The notes beneath the pieces were generated by a model. That model worked only from the letters and a program-made list of their open reading frames with translations. It ran no database searches and was not told the DNA's origin. Shown here piece after piece: positions 23,896-35,042 of a stretch of 64,000 nucleotides of DNA. The translations under genes were made by a program, and so were the position numbers. The stretch is taken from contig CM038467.1 of NCBI GenBank assembly GCA_021464415.1, positions 25,845,748 through 25,909,747 on the forward strand, given 5' to 3'. Within the stretch, counting starts at the first letter, position 1. Every line of letters begins with the position of its first letter. The stretch comes from Lonicera japonica. Taxonomy: Eukaryota; Streptophyta; Magnoliopsida; Dipsacales; Caprifoliaceae.

Positions 23896-26494
23896 ATGGC
23901 GGTAACAACTCGATTTTTTCTCTCTCTACTTCTTATTATCGCTTCCTCGTCTCTTCTACAAGCTCGACCGAGCACTTTTCATCCTCATCACGCATTAAAG
24001 TATTGTAAGTTTGATAAAATATATCAGCTCGGAGATTCTATTTCTGATACTGGTAATCTTATTCGCGAGAGCCCTTTTGGCCCCGCTACCCCTTGCACTC
24101 AACTTCCATATGGAGAAACTTTTTTCAAGAATACCACTGGCCGTTGCTCTGATGGATTGTTGATGATCGACTACATTGGTACTAAATTCTCTCTCTCTCT
24201 CTCTTGAAAAGTGTGTATTAATTAATATTGAGAATTATCATAATTATTCTTCTTCGACAGAGGGTTATGCCAGATAACTTCATGACTCATGATACTCTTT
24301 CATCTAATTTTTAAAACATTAACTTAATCGTAAAACTTGCATGTATATTTGATAGTTCTTGCTGTCAATACCAAGATAATTTATAAATTAAATAATTATA
24401 AATAGTCTTATTTAATTGGTAGATTAAACGAGCCTAGTTGGGGAGACACCCACTTAGACTTGAGATATATTTTAAGTTCGAGTCTCACTAAGGAGGTCGG
24501 GGAATTTTCCTGTATTTGTAATTAAAGGTAGAAACTTAGATCTCACTTTTTGTATATATATATATAAAATACTCTATGTTACCATGTTCTTTTTTTTTTT
24601 AAGCTACGCTCATTAGAATCAAACCTTAATCGGTTCCATTCCAAACTCTAATGTGAGCTAATATTTATACTGTGCTATAAGGCTATTTGGTCCAGTAATT
24701 TTTTTTATTCATTAATAGTAATATATACGATTTTTGCACGAAAGAAATTGAAAGTTTGTAGGTCGATCTGATGCAATAAAAAAAATTATGCTATTTATAT
24801 ATAGCTGTGAATATGCGAAACTCCAATTTGGTGTTACTGATATATTTTTTTTTTTTGTTCTATTAATATTTCCACATGACTAGGGATGATAACCAATCGG
24901 ATTTTGACCAAATTCGGAACCTTACTGGCCTAGAAAATTTACCCAACCCACTGTTTTTACTTTGAAAAATCAAACTTGCCCCAACCCAGTGTAACTATAT
25001 AGTATTTTAAGGGCAAAAATTATGAGTTGGGTCAAATAAATTTATTTTATGCAAATCCGAATTCAACCTCAGGTAGATTTTATTTTGTAAAACCTTAACT
25101 CCATTAAGGTTAGGTCAGATTAAAAGCTTACCAGGTCAAGCTATTCTTACTGTACTTGCCAATAATTTTGATGTATTCGAATTTTACATTAACTATTCAA
25201 ATTTAATTTGTGCTTGAAGCGGATCTACTGTTTTGTGTTCTAACTATTATAAATTTTCAAATTATATATCATAAAATTAATTGAAAATTATGTTTTCTAT
25301 TTTTTTTCTCCAATAAATTCACAGCAATGGCAGCTGGTCTTCCGTTTCTCAACGCATACAAGAATAATGCTTCAGATTTTAGCCATGGTGCAAATTTCGC
25401 AGTTGTAGGTTCTACAGCGCAACCTGTACATATTTTGGCTGAAATGAACATTTCATCCCCAGTAACTCCTAGTTCTCTAAATGTACAACTCAAATGGATG
25501 TCTACGCATTTCAATTCGATTTGTGATACAGATAGAGGTGGGTATTCTAATATTTAATAACCCAAGTATATTTTAATAGTTCAAATAAGCTTTTTTATAT
25601 GATACACTATTTTTACTTAAATTGCCAATTTTGTTATTTATTTCGACAGACTGTGCCGAAAAATTCAAGCACTCTCTCTTCATGGTTGGAGAAATAGGCG
25701 GTAATGATTATAATTACGCCTTATTCCAAGGAAAAAGTATCGAGGAAGTTGAAGCGATGGTCCCCGACGTTGTTCAAACAATAAAGGATGCTGCTCAGGT
25801 AAGCCTTTTTTATTTAAAAAAGTTTGTAATAATTTAATTTTATCCTAAACAATAGTATATTATTAATTATTGGTTGTTCTAATCGTGTTAAAATTGAATA
25901 TTGCAGAAAGTAATTCAAAAGGGTGCTGTTCGACTAGTAATACCTGGGAATTTTCCAATTGGTTGTCAACCAATTTATTTGACAGGATTTGAGACCAACA
26001 ATTCCGAAGCTTACGACAAATATCATTGCCTGAAGAGATTAAACAGTTTTTCAATTTATCACAATAGACAACTCCAGCAAGCTATTAGAGAACTAAGACA
26101 CGAAAATCCTAACATTGCAATTGCGTATGGTGATTACTACCATGCATTCCATTGGCTATTTCGCAATGTGCAACATCTTGGTAAGTCTCACTACGATTGC
26201 TAAATAGTGAAACACTAACTCGTTTTCTCGTACTTTTAACAATTTTTTTTTCTCTTCTTTGTTTTGTCTTTCAAAGGATTTGATACTGAGTCAAGACAAA
26301 AAGCATGTTGTGGTACCGGAGGCAACTACAATTTTAATGTGGTGAGGATGTGTGGCGATCCACAAGTTTCGGCTTGCACAAACCCTGATCAATATGTCAG
26401 TTGGGATGGAATTCACCTGACAAACAAAGCATATAAGATGATGGCAAAATATCTTATTAAGGACATCTCAGTTCAATTCAAGTGCTTTATTTAG
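23896..26494 (+). CDS. GDSL-motif esterase/lipase (acetylajmalan esterase-like), 378 aa
   Basis: Exons 23896-24178, 25325-25537, 25650-25798, 25907-26180 and 26277-26494 splice at GT-AG sites into an unbroken 378-codon frame. Residues 1-23 form a signal peptide (MAVTTRFFLSLLLIIASSS), so the enzyme is probably secreted or vacuolar. SGNH family landmarks are present in order: QLGDSISDTGN with nucleophile Ser48, HGANFAV with the block II Gly116, GGNDYN with Asn184, and SWDGIH with Asp350 and His353 as the rest of the triad. The family hydrolyses acyl esters such as acetylated alkaloids, sinapate or wall esters; the layout resembles plant GDSL esterases of the acetylajmalan esterase group, but the substrate cannot be told from sequence. 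The leading GDS is followed by Ile rather than Leu, which is common. Its upstream paralogue (15541-21010) is a pseudogene. Confidence 0.93.
24410..24570 (+). mobile_element. Possible tRNA-derived SINE in GDSL intron 1
   Basis: A segment carries an A-box-like CTAGTTGGGGAGAC and, about 40 bases on, a B-box-like AGTTCGAGTCTC, then a 3' part ending in a TTTTTGTATATATA tract. The spacing fits an RNA polymerase III promoter of a tRNA-like SINE head. No target duplication was identified and no second copy is visible. Confidence 0.4.
24884..25165. mobile_element. hAT-like remnant in GDSL intron 1
   Basis: Starts with CTAGGGATGATAACCAATCGG, similar to the end of the 16469-17644 element, followed by ACCCAACCCA and TTGGGTCAAA repeats typical of plant hAT subterminal DNA. 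The opposite end and target duplication could not be recognised. It lies within intron 1 of the intact GDSL gene, so it is spliced out. Confidence 0.4.
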
Positions 26495-26499
26495 ATTAT

Positions 26500-27215
26500 T
26501 TTTATTTTATTTTATTTTTGGTTTTTTGAATTGAATTAGTTTAGATATTAATTGTTAGGATTATTCGTTTGTTCTTTCTCTGTCAATATTTCAAAATTTG
26601 AGAATTTTTGACTTTGCAGTTTTCATTAATTTCATGAGTTTTGTTTTCGATTTACAACTTTTGCGCGATATATATTATATTTCAAAATTTTCTTACAGCG
26701 ACATCTCTGCAATTTTATAATTTACAAATTCATCTCATCTGTACTAATAGAAATATGCCACGTATGTACTAAATCTATTTAAAATAAAATAAACAAGTTA
26801 ACACTGTATTACAATAAACACATAAAAAGAGGAAAGTTTGTAAAAAAAAAGATAAAATAAATATTACATGGTATTTTATCTTAGAATGCAGAGAGAGGAT
26901 ATAAGCACGGGAGATAAAAACTCCATAAGCCACTGAGCGTGGCAAATGTTAAGCAACTGAGCTAAGTTCAATTTACCATTCCACTGTTCCGTGGAACTTT
27001 GTTTTACCCTACCTTATGTAATCAATGCCTGCTCTTGTACTGAAATTTGCGTTACTTAACCTTCACTGCTTTATCATTGTGGATGCTCTAACAAGAAGAG
27101 CAAAAGTAGTGACAAAATAATTTGTTAGAATAAACTCGTCCAATAAATTTTATTTTGATGTTTAGTTTATACTAGGATAATATAGGCATTTTGACATTGA
27201 AAACATATTTTAAAG
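26500..27215. other. 3' flank of the GDSL gene, with a possible SINE
   Basis: A/T-rich 3' flank containing the presumed polyadenylation region (26495-26640). On the minus strand around 26990-26880 a tRNA-like head is suggested by TTAGCTCAGTTGCTTAAC and GGAGTTTTTATCTCCCG, resembling degraded A and B boxes of a SINE. No gene seen. Confidence 0.4.
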
Positions 27216-27600
27216 GATAAGAAACACTAAACCCCCTTAAACTATCACTTTTTTGCACTAAACCCTCCCCCATCTTCTAAAAGTGACACTAAACCCCCCT
27301 AAACTATTATATGTTATCACTTAACCCCCAAAATTACATAAATGCCCTTGTACAAAGTTGGGTAAAAAACACTAAACCCCCTCTCACTTTTTGACACTAA
27401 ATCCCCCTAAACTATCACAACTTGACACTTTACCCCCTAATTTATAAAAAGTCATTTATTTACAAGGGCACTTATGTAATTTTGGGGGTTAAGTGATAAA
27501 AATATGATAGTTTAGGGGGGGTTAGTGTCACTTTTAAAAGATGGGGGGGGGGGTTTAGTGCAAAAAAGTGATAGTTTGAGGGGGTTTATTGTTTTTTACC
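27216..27600. mobile_element. Large palindromic foldback element
   Basis: The left arm (about 27222-27345) reads ACACTAAACCCCCTTAAAC, then TTTTTTGCACTAAACC, then AAATGCCCTTGT. The right arm (about 27463-27597) carries the reverse complement in mirror order (ACAAGGGCACTTATG, then GGTTTAGTGCAAAAAAG, then GTTTGAGGGGGTTTATTG). The arms pair over roughly 120 bases with a loop of about 115 bases that holds further copies of ACACTAAACCCCC. It is non-coding and MITE-like; I found no convincing target duplication. Confidence 0.7.
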
Positions 27601-28712
27601 CTATTTTAAATGTAGCAAAATATCTTATTTTAACAAAGGTTATCAATTATTAATAATGGAAATACTAAATATGAGGGAGATAAATTGGTTATTGAAAAAT
27701 GTTATATAAAGAAAGCATTATGCTACTAAAGTCGTATGTACACGCATGAATCTCTATCGAATGATGAAGTTTGTATGTGTTTTAGAGGTTAAAAATTCCG
27801 AGTTGATTGTTTTGTAATATAGTGATAATACTAATTAGCATTAGAGATTGCAATGATAAAAATTATAAATTTGATTCTTGTCATGTATTAAATCGTGCAC
27901 AATTTCTCATAGATAGACCTGTTGTTCAATCCTAGAAGAAGAGGCGAGAGATCGCGGATACCATAAATCGGACATGATAGCTCTTAGTTATCAACCAAGT
28001 TTTTACCACTTAGATCTAACAAACCTACGTAATTTAATTCTTTTAAAAAAGCCAAAGATTTCAGCTGCCAAACAATAATTTAGGAAGAAATATTGTATGA
28101 TATTTTTTATGAGAGTTTTTTTATTGTATTTAGGTGGACTCACCCCCCCCTCTCTTAAATTTTTTTTTTGGTTCAAACCCACTTTCAGCTCTTTCCTCCG
28201 GTGATTACAATCTACTTCCAACTCTCAATTTCCCAATCAAAATTAACCCAATAAGTCACTCTAAATTTTCTTTCTCTAATTTTCTTTACTTCAATCTTTC
28301 TCTTTTTCTTGGTGGCTTCTTTCACTTCTAATTCCAATTGTCAAGTGGTAATGTTTCCATACATTTGAGTGGGTAATAAATAATGGATATGATCAATGAT
28401 AATATACTGAACTATAAATAAGCTATCAAGGGGTGGAATCGGTTTGGTTACCAAATTGAAATGGTCAATTTTATAAAATGCAAATTATTTTCGGACTGAC
28501 GTTGTTGGTAAACCGAAATTCGTTTTAACCAAACTATCAGTCGGTTCAGTTTGCATGGTATAAAAACTGATCATGGCATAAAAGGCCTTTGATGCATAAT
28601 GTATCCGATAATAAACCATTGAAAATAATAAAGAAAGAACTAGGAATTAGTAAACCTGTTACCGTATTCTCTCCAATCTCAAATTCAACAAAATTAGTAT
28701 AAAGTTTAGCTT
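27601..28712. other. Intergenic, no gene recognised
   Basis: AT-rich DNA with pyrimidine-rich runs (28135-28320). Between 28430 and 28600 there are GGTTTGGTTACC / GGTAAACCGAAATT strings of the kind found inside hAT-like remnants, without recognisable ends. Confidence 0.45.
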
Positions 28713-28717
28713 ATACA

Positions 28718-29616
28718 TGTTAGCCAAAAAAGAGGAAATTAACAATTTAAATGGAATAGAAAACCGAGTCTCGTGTATCACACGATCTCCTTAAAACAAT
28801 TACGCCGCCTCCCACGGTGCTTATAAGGTTTGATATGGCGTTTGTCTCCCATGATGAAACGGTAAAGAGTGTCTACCTTTAGCACTTTGGTGTCACTCGC
28901 GATACGAACTTAAATTGTGTATGAGCTTTATCACCACCAAACGAAATTGGTCTAGAGAGAAGGAAAAAGGATTTATTGAGAGAGATGTGTGTGTGAGATG
29001 TGTGGAATGAGGTCTCTGAGACCTCCAATTTATACAAGGGGGAGAAGCATTTGAATTAATTCATACATTAATACAAAACCGTTTTTTAGTGTTTAATTGC
29101 AACAATTAAACAAAACCGTTTCTAAAATTAAAAGGAATTAATTAAAAACGTTTTTAAATTAATTTGAATTAAAAATCTCTTAATTAAGAGAAATTAAAAA
29201 TGGGTGTGTTTAAAGAAAATAAAAGAACTGGAAAACTCTAAGTGCAAAACATGACCCCGCGCGATTGGCCATTTTCGCACACAAGCCAAGCAACCCCCTA
29301 CGCCCGGGTGCGCGAAAGAGAGCCTTATATTTCTTAGAAGCTTATGAGCTAGTGAAAGGTTATCCTTTATAAACTCATAAAAGTTTTCCCAAAGTTTCAA
29401 TGTAGGACTAACATTTCCCATTTTATTTTCCATCTCAAGTAGCTCACTTTGGGTGACAATTTCTCATTCACCCCAAATCCGTTTTGAGCATACAAATACA
29501 CGATCTCGATGTACTCACGGAGGAGAACACGAATCTATAATTTTCTTTCACAACCGAGTGTGAAACCCCATTTAAAATTACCCTAAAAAAGGCATCAAAA
29601 CTAATTTTTTCCAACA
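28718..29616 (-). repeat. LTR-A, 3' LTR of the mosaic element
   Basis: 899 bp, TGTTAGCC...TTCCAACA on the plus strand. It is preceded on the minus strand by a polypurine tract (GTGGGAAAT at 29625-29617). It belongs to subfamily A together with 38070-38968; the inner LTR pieces differ clearly (for example CTTATAAGG here against CTTACGAGG in the inner copies). Confidence 0.93.
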
Positions 29617-29930
29617 ATTTCCCACATGAATGAAAATTGGAGACCAAAGACACGATAAACAAGGTGATAAAGTTCGACGGTTGAAACCTGCATAGGATAG
29701 GTAGGTTTTACCCCTTGAACCTTCCCTTATGAAAATATGTTTACTCTACTAGCGAAATAGTAGACGCGATGTCCTTGAGCTGTTCTGCCATTTGTGTAAA
29801 CGATGACATATCTCATACAGGAGTCTTCCTTACACATTTTAGTTCTCACTATTATGTTCTTTATGGCCATGAACATACGCCTGGTTCTGCAAGAGTTCAC
29901 TAAGAATTGTGCCCTAAGCAATTCTCTGTA
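29617..29930 (-). repeat. Repeated 3'-UTR segment, copy 1
   Basis: The sequence between RNase H and the 3' LTR of the parent element. It holds a 64-codon open frame (29921-29727, minus) and the GGAAGGTTCAAGGGGTAAAA motif. It is duplicated at 30776-31085 and again, inverted, at about 34729-35042. Here it abuts LTR-A, and on the other side an LTR-B fragment. Confidence 0.8.
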
Positions 29931-30775
29931 TTAAAACAATTACGCCGCCTCCCACGGTGCTTACGAGGTTTGTTATGGCGTTTGTCTCACAGGATAAAAC
30001 GGTAAAGAGTGTCTACCTTTTACCACTTTGGTGTCACTCGCAAAACGAACGTTATATTGTGTATGAACTTAATCACCACAAAACAAAAACTTATTCTAAA
30101 GAGTAAGAGAGAATAAAGTGAATAGAGGTGTGTGTAGACTTGTGCGGAATGAAATCTCAAAGCCTTCAATTTATACAAGGGGGAGGAGCCTTTGTATTAA
30201 TTCATACATTAATAAAAAACCGTTTTTTAGTGTTAATTACAATAATTAAACAAAACCGTTTTTAAGAATTAATACAAATTAATACAAACGTTTTTTGAAT
30301 TTAAAATTTTGAATTCAAATTAAATCTCTTAATAAAGAGTAATTAAAATGGGTGACATTAAGGAGAATATAAATGAACTGGAAAAGTGCAAACCATGACC
30401 CCGCGCGGTTGGCCATTTTCGCACACAAGCCAAGCCTGTGTCAAGCCAAATTCGGTCCGTGATTTACACTCTCCTTTTCTTAGAAGCTTATGAGCTAGTG
30501 AAAGTTAATACTTTATAAACTCATAAAAGTTTTTCCAAAGTTCCAATGTGGGACTTAACATTTCCCATTTTATTTTCCATCTCAAGTAGCTCACTTTGGG
30601 TGACAATTTCTCATTCACCCCAAATCCGTTTTGAGCATACAAATACACGATCTCGATGTACTCACGGAGGAGAACACGAATCTATAATTTTCTTTCACAA
30701 CCGAGTGTGAAAACCCATTTAAAATTACCCTCAAAATGGCTAAAAAATGTTACTTTAAAACCATTTTTTCCAACA
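29931..30775 (-). repeat. Truncated LTR-B inside the mosaic
   Basis: Runs from TTAAAACAATTACGCC, lacking about the first 70 bases of a full LTR, to the CCAACA end. It is followed by a polypurine tract on the minus strand (TGTGGGGAAT), the normal 3' LTR junction. It diverges from the outer LTR-A pair throughout (for example GAATAGAGGTGTGTG, GGAGGAGCCTTTGTATT). No target duplication. Confidence 0.85.
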
Positions 30776-31350
30776 ATTCCCCACATGAATGAAAATTGGA
30801 GACCAAAGACATGATAGACAAGGTGATAAAGTTCGACGGTTGAAACCTGCATAGGATAGGTAGGTTTTACCCCTTGAACCTTCCCTTATGAAAATATGTT
30901 TACTCTACTAACGAAACAGTAGACGCGATGTCCTTGAACTGTTCTGCCATTTGTGTAAACGATGACATATCTCATACATGAGTCTTCCTTACACATTTTA
31001 GTTCTCACTATTATGTTCTTTATGGCCATGAACATACGCATGGTTTTACAAGATTTCACTAAGAATTGTGCCCTAAGCAATTCTCTTGGAAGCGGCCCTT
31101 CTTCCCTCTTACATAGGTGATTTCTTAATTAAAAGTAACCCGCATTACTCCGTTCGAATTTATCGACACATAAGAATCATTAAAAACTTAGCTTATCCTT
31201 TTTCTTACGGGTATCACTGTTTTCATCATAGGAATGGACATGAGAAAAATCCCCACAGTGATCCAACGTAGCCTTTACAATTTAGTTGTCCCTTTTGAAC
31301 CTAGATCTTGGGATCTCCAGTCACGTAGGTTGGGTATCCATTGTATCGAC
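30776..31350 (-). repeat. 3'-UTR of the mosaic, copy 2
   Basis: Continuous with the RNase H end at 31351. The first 310 bases repeat 29617-29930 closely, including the 64-codon frame (31080-30886). The remainder (31086-31350) is the stretch with GAAGCGGCCCTTCTTCC that recurs at 34467-34735 (inverted) and 35841-36102. Confidence 0.75.
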
Positions 31351-31514
31351 TTATTTATTCATGGGCTTTAGTCCCATTCCCCTTGATGACTTGTCAACTA
31401 ACTCTCTATACAACCCTTTGGTTAACGGATCCGCAATATTATCTTTTGACTTTATAAAGTCAAGTGACATAACTCCAGTTGAGAGTAGTTGTCTAATGGT
31501 ATTATGTCTTCGAA

Positions 31515-31545
<31 letters not shown>

Positions 31546-32424
31546 GCTTTGTGCCCTACCAATAGCTGATTGACTATTATAGTGCATGCAAATTAGAGGC
31601 ACAAGTTTTTCTTTTACATCTTGAAATATCCTCTAGAAAATGGCGTAACCATTCAGCCTCTTCCCCACATTTGTCTAATGCAATACATTCAGATTTCATA
31701 GTGGATCTAGTAATCATAGTTTGTTTCGAGGATTTCCACGAAACCGCTTCACCTCTTGTTTGTGTCATTTTTAAATCACATATATCGCTATGGATTAAAT
31801 CAAGGGATCTAGTGTTTCTTTCAACATTAGAAAATGATGATCTCGTTTGTTTTGCCTCAACACTTTCACATTTGTGTTTTGAATTAATTTGAAAAGATGG
31901 TATATGATTTAAAATTAATTAATTTTTCGTAAAGAATCATAATTAACATGTCCTAGTCTACCATGCCACAAATTTGAAAACTCAAGCATATAAGCAGAAG
32001 AAGTAACTTTATTATCATTCTTAATTATATTCATTTTAAATAAACCACCATTCATATACCCCTTCCCCACATACATTCCACCCTTAGACAAAACAAACTT
32101 ATCCGACTCAAACACTAGTTGAAAACCATGAATATGCAATGAACCCGACACCTAGTTCTTGCAGATTTCGGGTACGTAGACCACATTGTTCAAAGTTAAC
32201 TCCTTCCCGGACGTCATCTTTAGAACCACTTTTCCTTTTCTCTTGATTTCAGAGGTAGCCGAATTTCCCATATACATTTTCTCCCCATTTTCAATAGGTT
32301 GAAATGTAGAGAACAAGCTTCTATCAAAGCACACATAACGAATAGCACCCGTGTCAATCCACCATTCTTTTGGGTTTGAAACCACCAAATTCACTTCAGT
32401 CACCACTACCTAAAGATTAATTTC
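31351..32424 (-). pseudogene. pol remnant: protease and integrase start fused to RNase H
   Basis: On the minus strand: a short gag start (MTTEIN, 32434 downward) and a stop, then protease with WWIDTGA, then the pre-integrase zinc-binding part (WHGRLGH), then LDLIHSDICDLK, after which the integrase core and all of reverse transcriptase are missing. The frame jumps to RNase H ([10 protein letters not shown] ... SAIGRAQSN ... KDNIADPLTKG). The join lies near 31760 at a TRGG/GGG-like microhomology. The same join is seen in the second copy near 36510, so it predates duplication. Frameshifts and stops (near 32405, 32152, 31910 and 31600) rule out a functional product. Confidence 0.85.
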
Positions 32425-32479
32425 AGTGGTCATTGTACCTTAAGCACATACAAACAAAATATCAAATTCTAGAAACACA

Positions 32480-33684
32480 AAGTTTCAATAAATATATATA
32501 TATATATATATATATTCTTCTTAAACAGTTTTAAGAAACTGTTTTTCCACAATTTACGAAAACTGTTTTTTTCTCAAAAACCAGTGTTTTTTTTTTCTGC
32601 TTTTCCAGAAAAATTTCATAAACTGTTTTTTTTTTCCCGCCAAAAAACAGTTTTCCAAACTGTTTTTTTTTTTCTGCTTTTCCAGAAAAATTCCATAAAC
32701 AGTTTTTTCCTTTTCCGAAACTGTTTTATCAAAACAGTTTTTCTCGAAACTGTTTTCCCAAAACAAAACAGTATCTTTTTTTCTTTCTAAAACAGTTTTA
32801 TATTAAACTATTTTTTTTTCCCGAAACTGCTACAAAACAGTTTTCCTTGACACTTTTTTTTTTCCCAAACTGTTTTTTTTTTCACAAAACAGTTTTTTTT
32901 TTTTTTTTACAAAACTGTTTTTCCAAATTTCCAGTTTTTTTTCCAAATTTTCCAGAAACTGTTTTTCTAGAAAAGATAATTCCAAACCTGTTTTTCAAGA
33001 AACTGTTTTTCTAGAAATTGTATTTAAAAACTGTTTTTTTTCGAAAAACTGGTTTTTCAAACTGTTTTGCAGAAAAATTCCAAACTGTTTTTTTTCCAAC
33101 CCAGTTTTTCTAGAAATTAAATTTCAAAACTGTTTTTTTTTTTCAAAACTAAAATAGTCTGTTTTTCCAGAAAAGATAATTCCAAACCTGTTTTTTAGAA
33201 ACCGTTTTTCTAGAAACCGTTTTTCTAGAAATTGTATTTAAAAACTGTTTTTTTTTCTCCCAAACTGTTTTTTTTTCACAAAACAGTTTTTTTTTTTACA
33301 AAACTGTTTTTTTTTTCAAAACTAAAACATTCTGTTTTTCCAGAAAAGATAATTCCAAACATGTTTTTCTAGAAACTGTTTTTCTAGAAATTGTATTTAA
33401 AAACTGTTTTTTTTTCTCCCAAACTGTTTTTTTTTCACAAAACAGTTTTTTTTTTTTACGAAACTGTTTTACAGAAAAGAAATTTCAAAAACTGTTTTTT
33501 TTTCAAAACTGTTTTCCAGAAATTAAAAACCAAAAATTGTTTTTTTTTTTCCAAAACTAAAACAGTTTTTCCAGAAATTAAAAAACCCAAAACTGTTTTT
33601 TTTTCCTTTTCCCTTCCTTCGAGTCTTTAAACAAAAAAAAATGAAATTGTTAATTTCGAAATAAACGAGTAATTGTTTTAAGAT
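32480..33684 (-). repeat. Expanded AAACAG/CTGTTT leader repeat
   Basis: About 1.1 kb (32520-33610) made almost entirely of irregular copies of AAAACAGTTTTTTTT, AAACTGTTTTTC and CCAGAAA strings. The unit and its complement alternate, so the tract is strongly self-complementary. The same repeat occupies only about 170 bases in the other leader (37818-37990). Flanking sequence on both sides is the normal leader (AAGCACATACAAAC near 32445; TAATTGTTTTAAGAT before 33685). Phenylalanine/lysine-rich open frames here are artefacts of the repeat. Confidence 0.85.
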
Positions 33685-34023
33685 TGTTAGCCAAAAATGC
33701 GGAAATTAACAATTTAACAAAAATGAAACCAAGTCTTGTGTAACACACGATCTCCTTAAAACAATTACGCCGCCTCCCACGGTGCTTACGAGGTTTGTTA
33801 TGGCGTTTGTCTCCCAGGATAAACCGGTAAAGAGTGTCTACCTTTTAGCACTTTGGTGTCACTCGCAAAACGAACGTTATATTGTGTATGAACTTGATCA
33901 CCACCAAAACAAAAACCTATTCTAAAGAATAAGAGAGAATAAAGTGAATAGAGGTGTGTGTAGACTTGTGTGGAATGAAATCTCAAAGCCTTCAATTTAT
34001 ACAAGGGGGAGGAGCCTTTGTAT
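33685..34023 (-). repeat. Truncated LTR-B (5' LTR end) inside the mosaic
   Basis: Starts TGTTAGCCAAAAATGCGG next to a leader segment exactly as LTR-A does at 38070, but breaks off at GAGCCTTTGTAT, where it joins an inverted RNase H segment. About 560 bases of the LTR are missing. Subfamily B by its CTTACGAGG and GGAGGAGCC variants. Confidence 0.85.
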
Positions 34024-34466
34024 ATAAGGACTCCAAGTCCACTAGCGGTTATGTATTTATGCTAGGGGGTGGAGCGGTGTCGTGGAAATCCTCGAAACAA
34101 ACTGTGATTGCTAGATCCACTATGGAATATGAATTTATTGCATTAGATAAATGTGGGGAAGAGGATGAATGGTTACACCACTTTCTAAAGGATATTCCGA
34201 GATGGTCTAAACCTGTGCCTCCAATATGCATTCATTCTGATAGTCAATCAGCTATTGGTAGGGCACAAAGCAATATGTATAATGGTAAGTTTAGACAAAT
34301 TCGTCGAAGACATAATACCATTAGACAACTACTCTCAACTGGAGTTATCTCACTTGACTTTGTAAAGTCAAAAGATAATATTGAAGATCCGTTAACCAAA
34401 AGGTTGAATAGAGAGTTAGTTGACAAGTCATCAAGGAGAATGGGACTAAAGCCCATGAATAAATAA
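34024..34466 (+). pseudogene. Inverted RNase H segment of copia pol
   Basis: Plus-strand frame with [42 protein letters not shown] and [11 protein letters not shown], the C-terminal RNase H of a Ty1/copia polyprotein ending at a TAA. It is open from LTR sequence upstream (33954) but only because it is fused to the truncated LTR; there is no start or upstream pol. It lies in opposite orientation to every other coding piece of the mosaic. Two of the expected residues differ from the sister copies (for example A to E in KDNIA). Confidence 0.85.
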
Positions 34467-35042
34467 GTCGATACAATGGATACCCAACCTACGTGACTGG
34501 AGATCCCAAGATCTAGGTTCAAAAGGGACAACTAAATTGTAAAGGCTACGATTGGATCACTGTGGGGAGTTTTCCCATGACCATTCCTATGATGAAAGCA
34601 GTGATACCCGTAAGGAAAAGGATAAGCTAAGCTTTTAATGATTCTTATATGTCGATAAAATCGAACGGAGTAATGCGGGTTACTTTTAATTAAGAAATAA
34701 CCTATGTAAGAGGGAAGAAGGGCCGCTTCCAAGAGAATTGCTTAGGGCACAATTTTTATTGAACTCTTGCAGAACCAGGCGTATGTTCATGGCCATAAAG
34801 AACATAATAGTGAGAACTAAAATGTGTAAGGAAGACTCATGTATGAGATATGTCATCGTTTACACAAATGGCAGAACAGCTCAAGGACATCGCGTCTACT
34901 ATTTCGCTAGTAGAGTAAACATATTTTCATAAGGGAAGGTTCAAGGGGTAAAACCTACCTATCCTATGCAGGTTTCAACCGTCGAACTTTATCACCTTGT
35001 CTATCATGTCTTTGGTCTCCAATTTTTATTCATGTGGGGAAT
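34467..35042 (+). repeat. Inverted 3'-UTR of the mosaic, copy 3
   Basis: Reverse-complement match to 31350-30776, including the 64-codon frame (34738-34932) and the polypurine tract CATGTGGGGAAT just before the TGTTGG start of the following LTR. Confidence 0.8.

Noticed and set aside
24440..24500. Possible tRNA gene
   Set aside because: A- and B-box-like motifs exist but no cloverleaf with acceptor, anticodon and T stems can be drawn; a SINE head is more likely.
32584..33630. Several open frames rich in Phe/Lys/Cys
   Set aside because: They are translations of the AAACAG/CTGTTT repeat tract in both orientations, not genes.
33954..34466. 170-codon frame that looks like a complete RNase H protein
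   Set aside because: The first 25 or so codons are antisense LTR sequence fused by rearrangement; only the rest is copia RNase H, without start or upstream pol.
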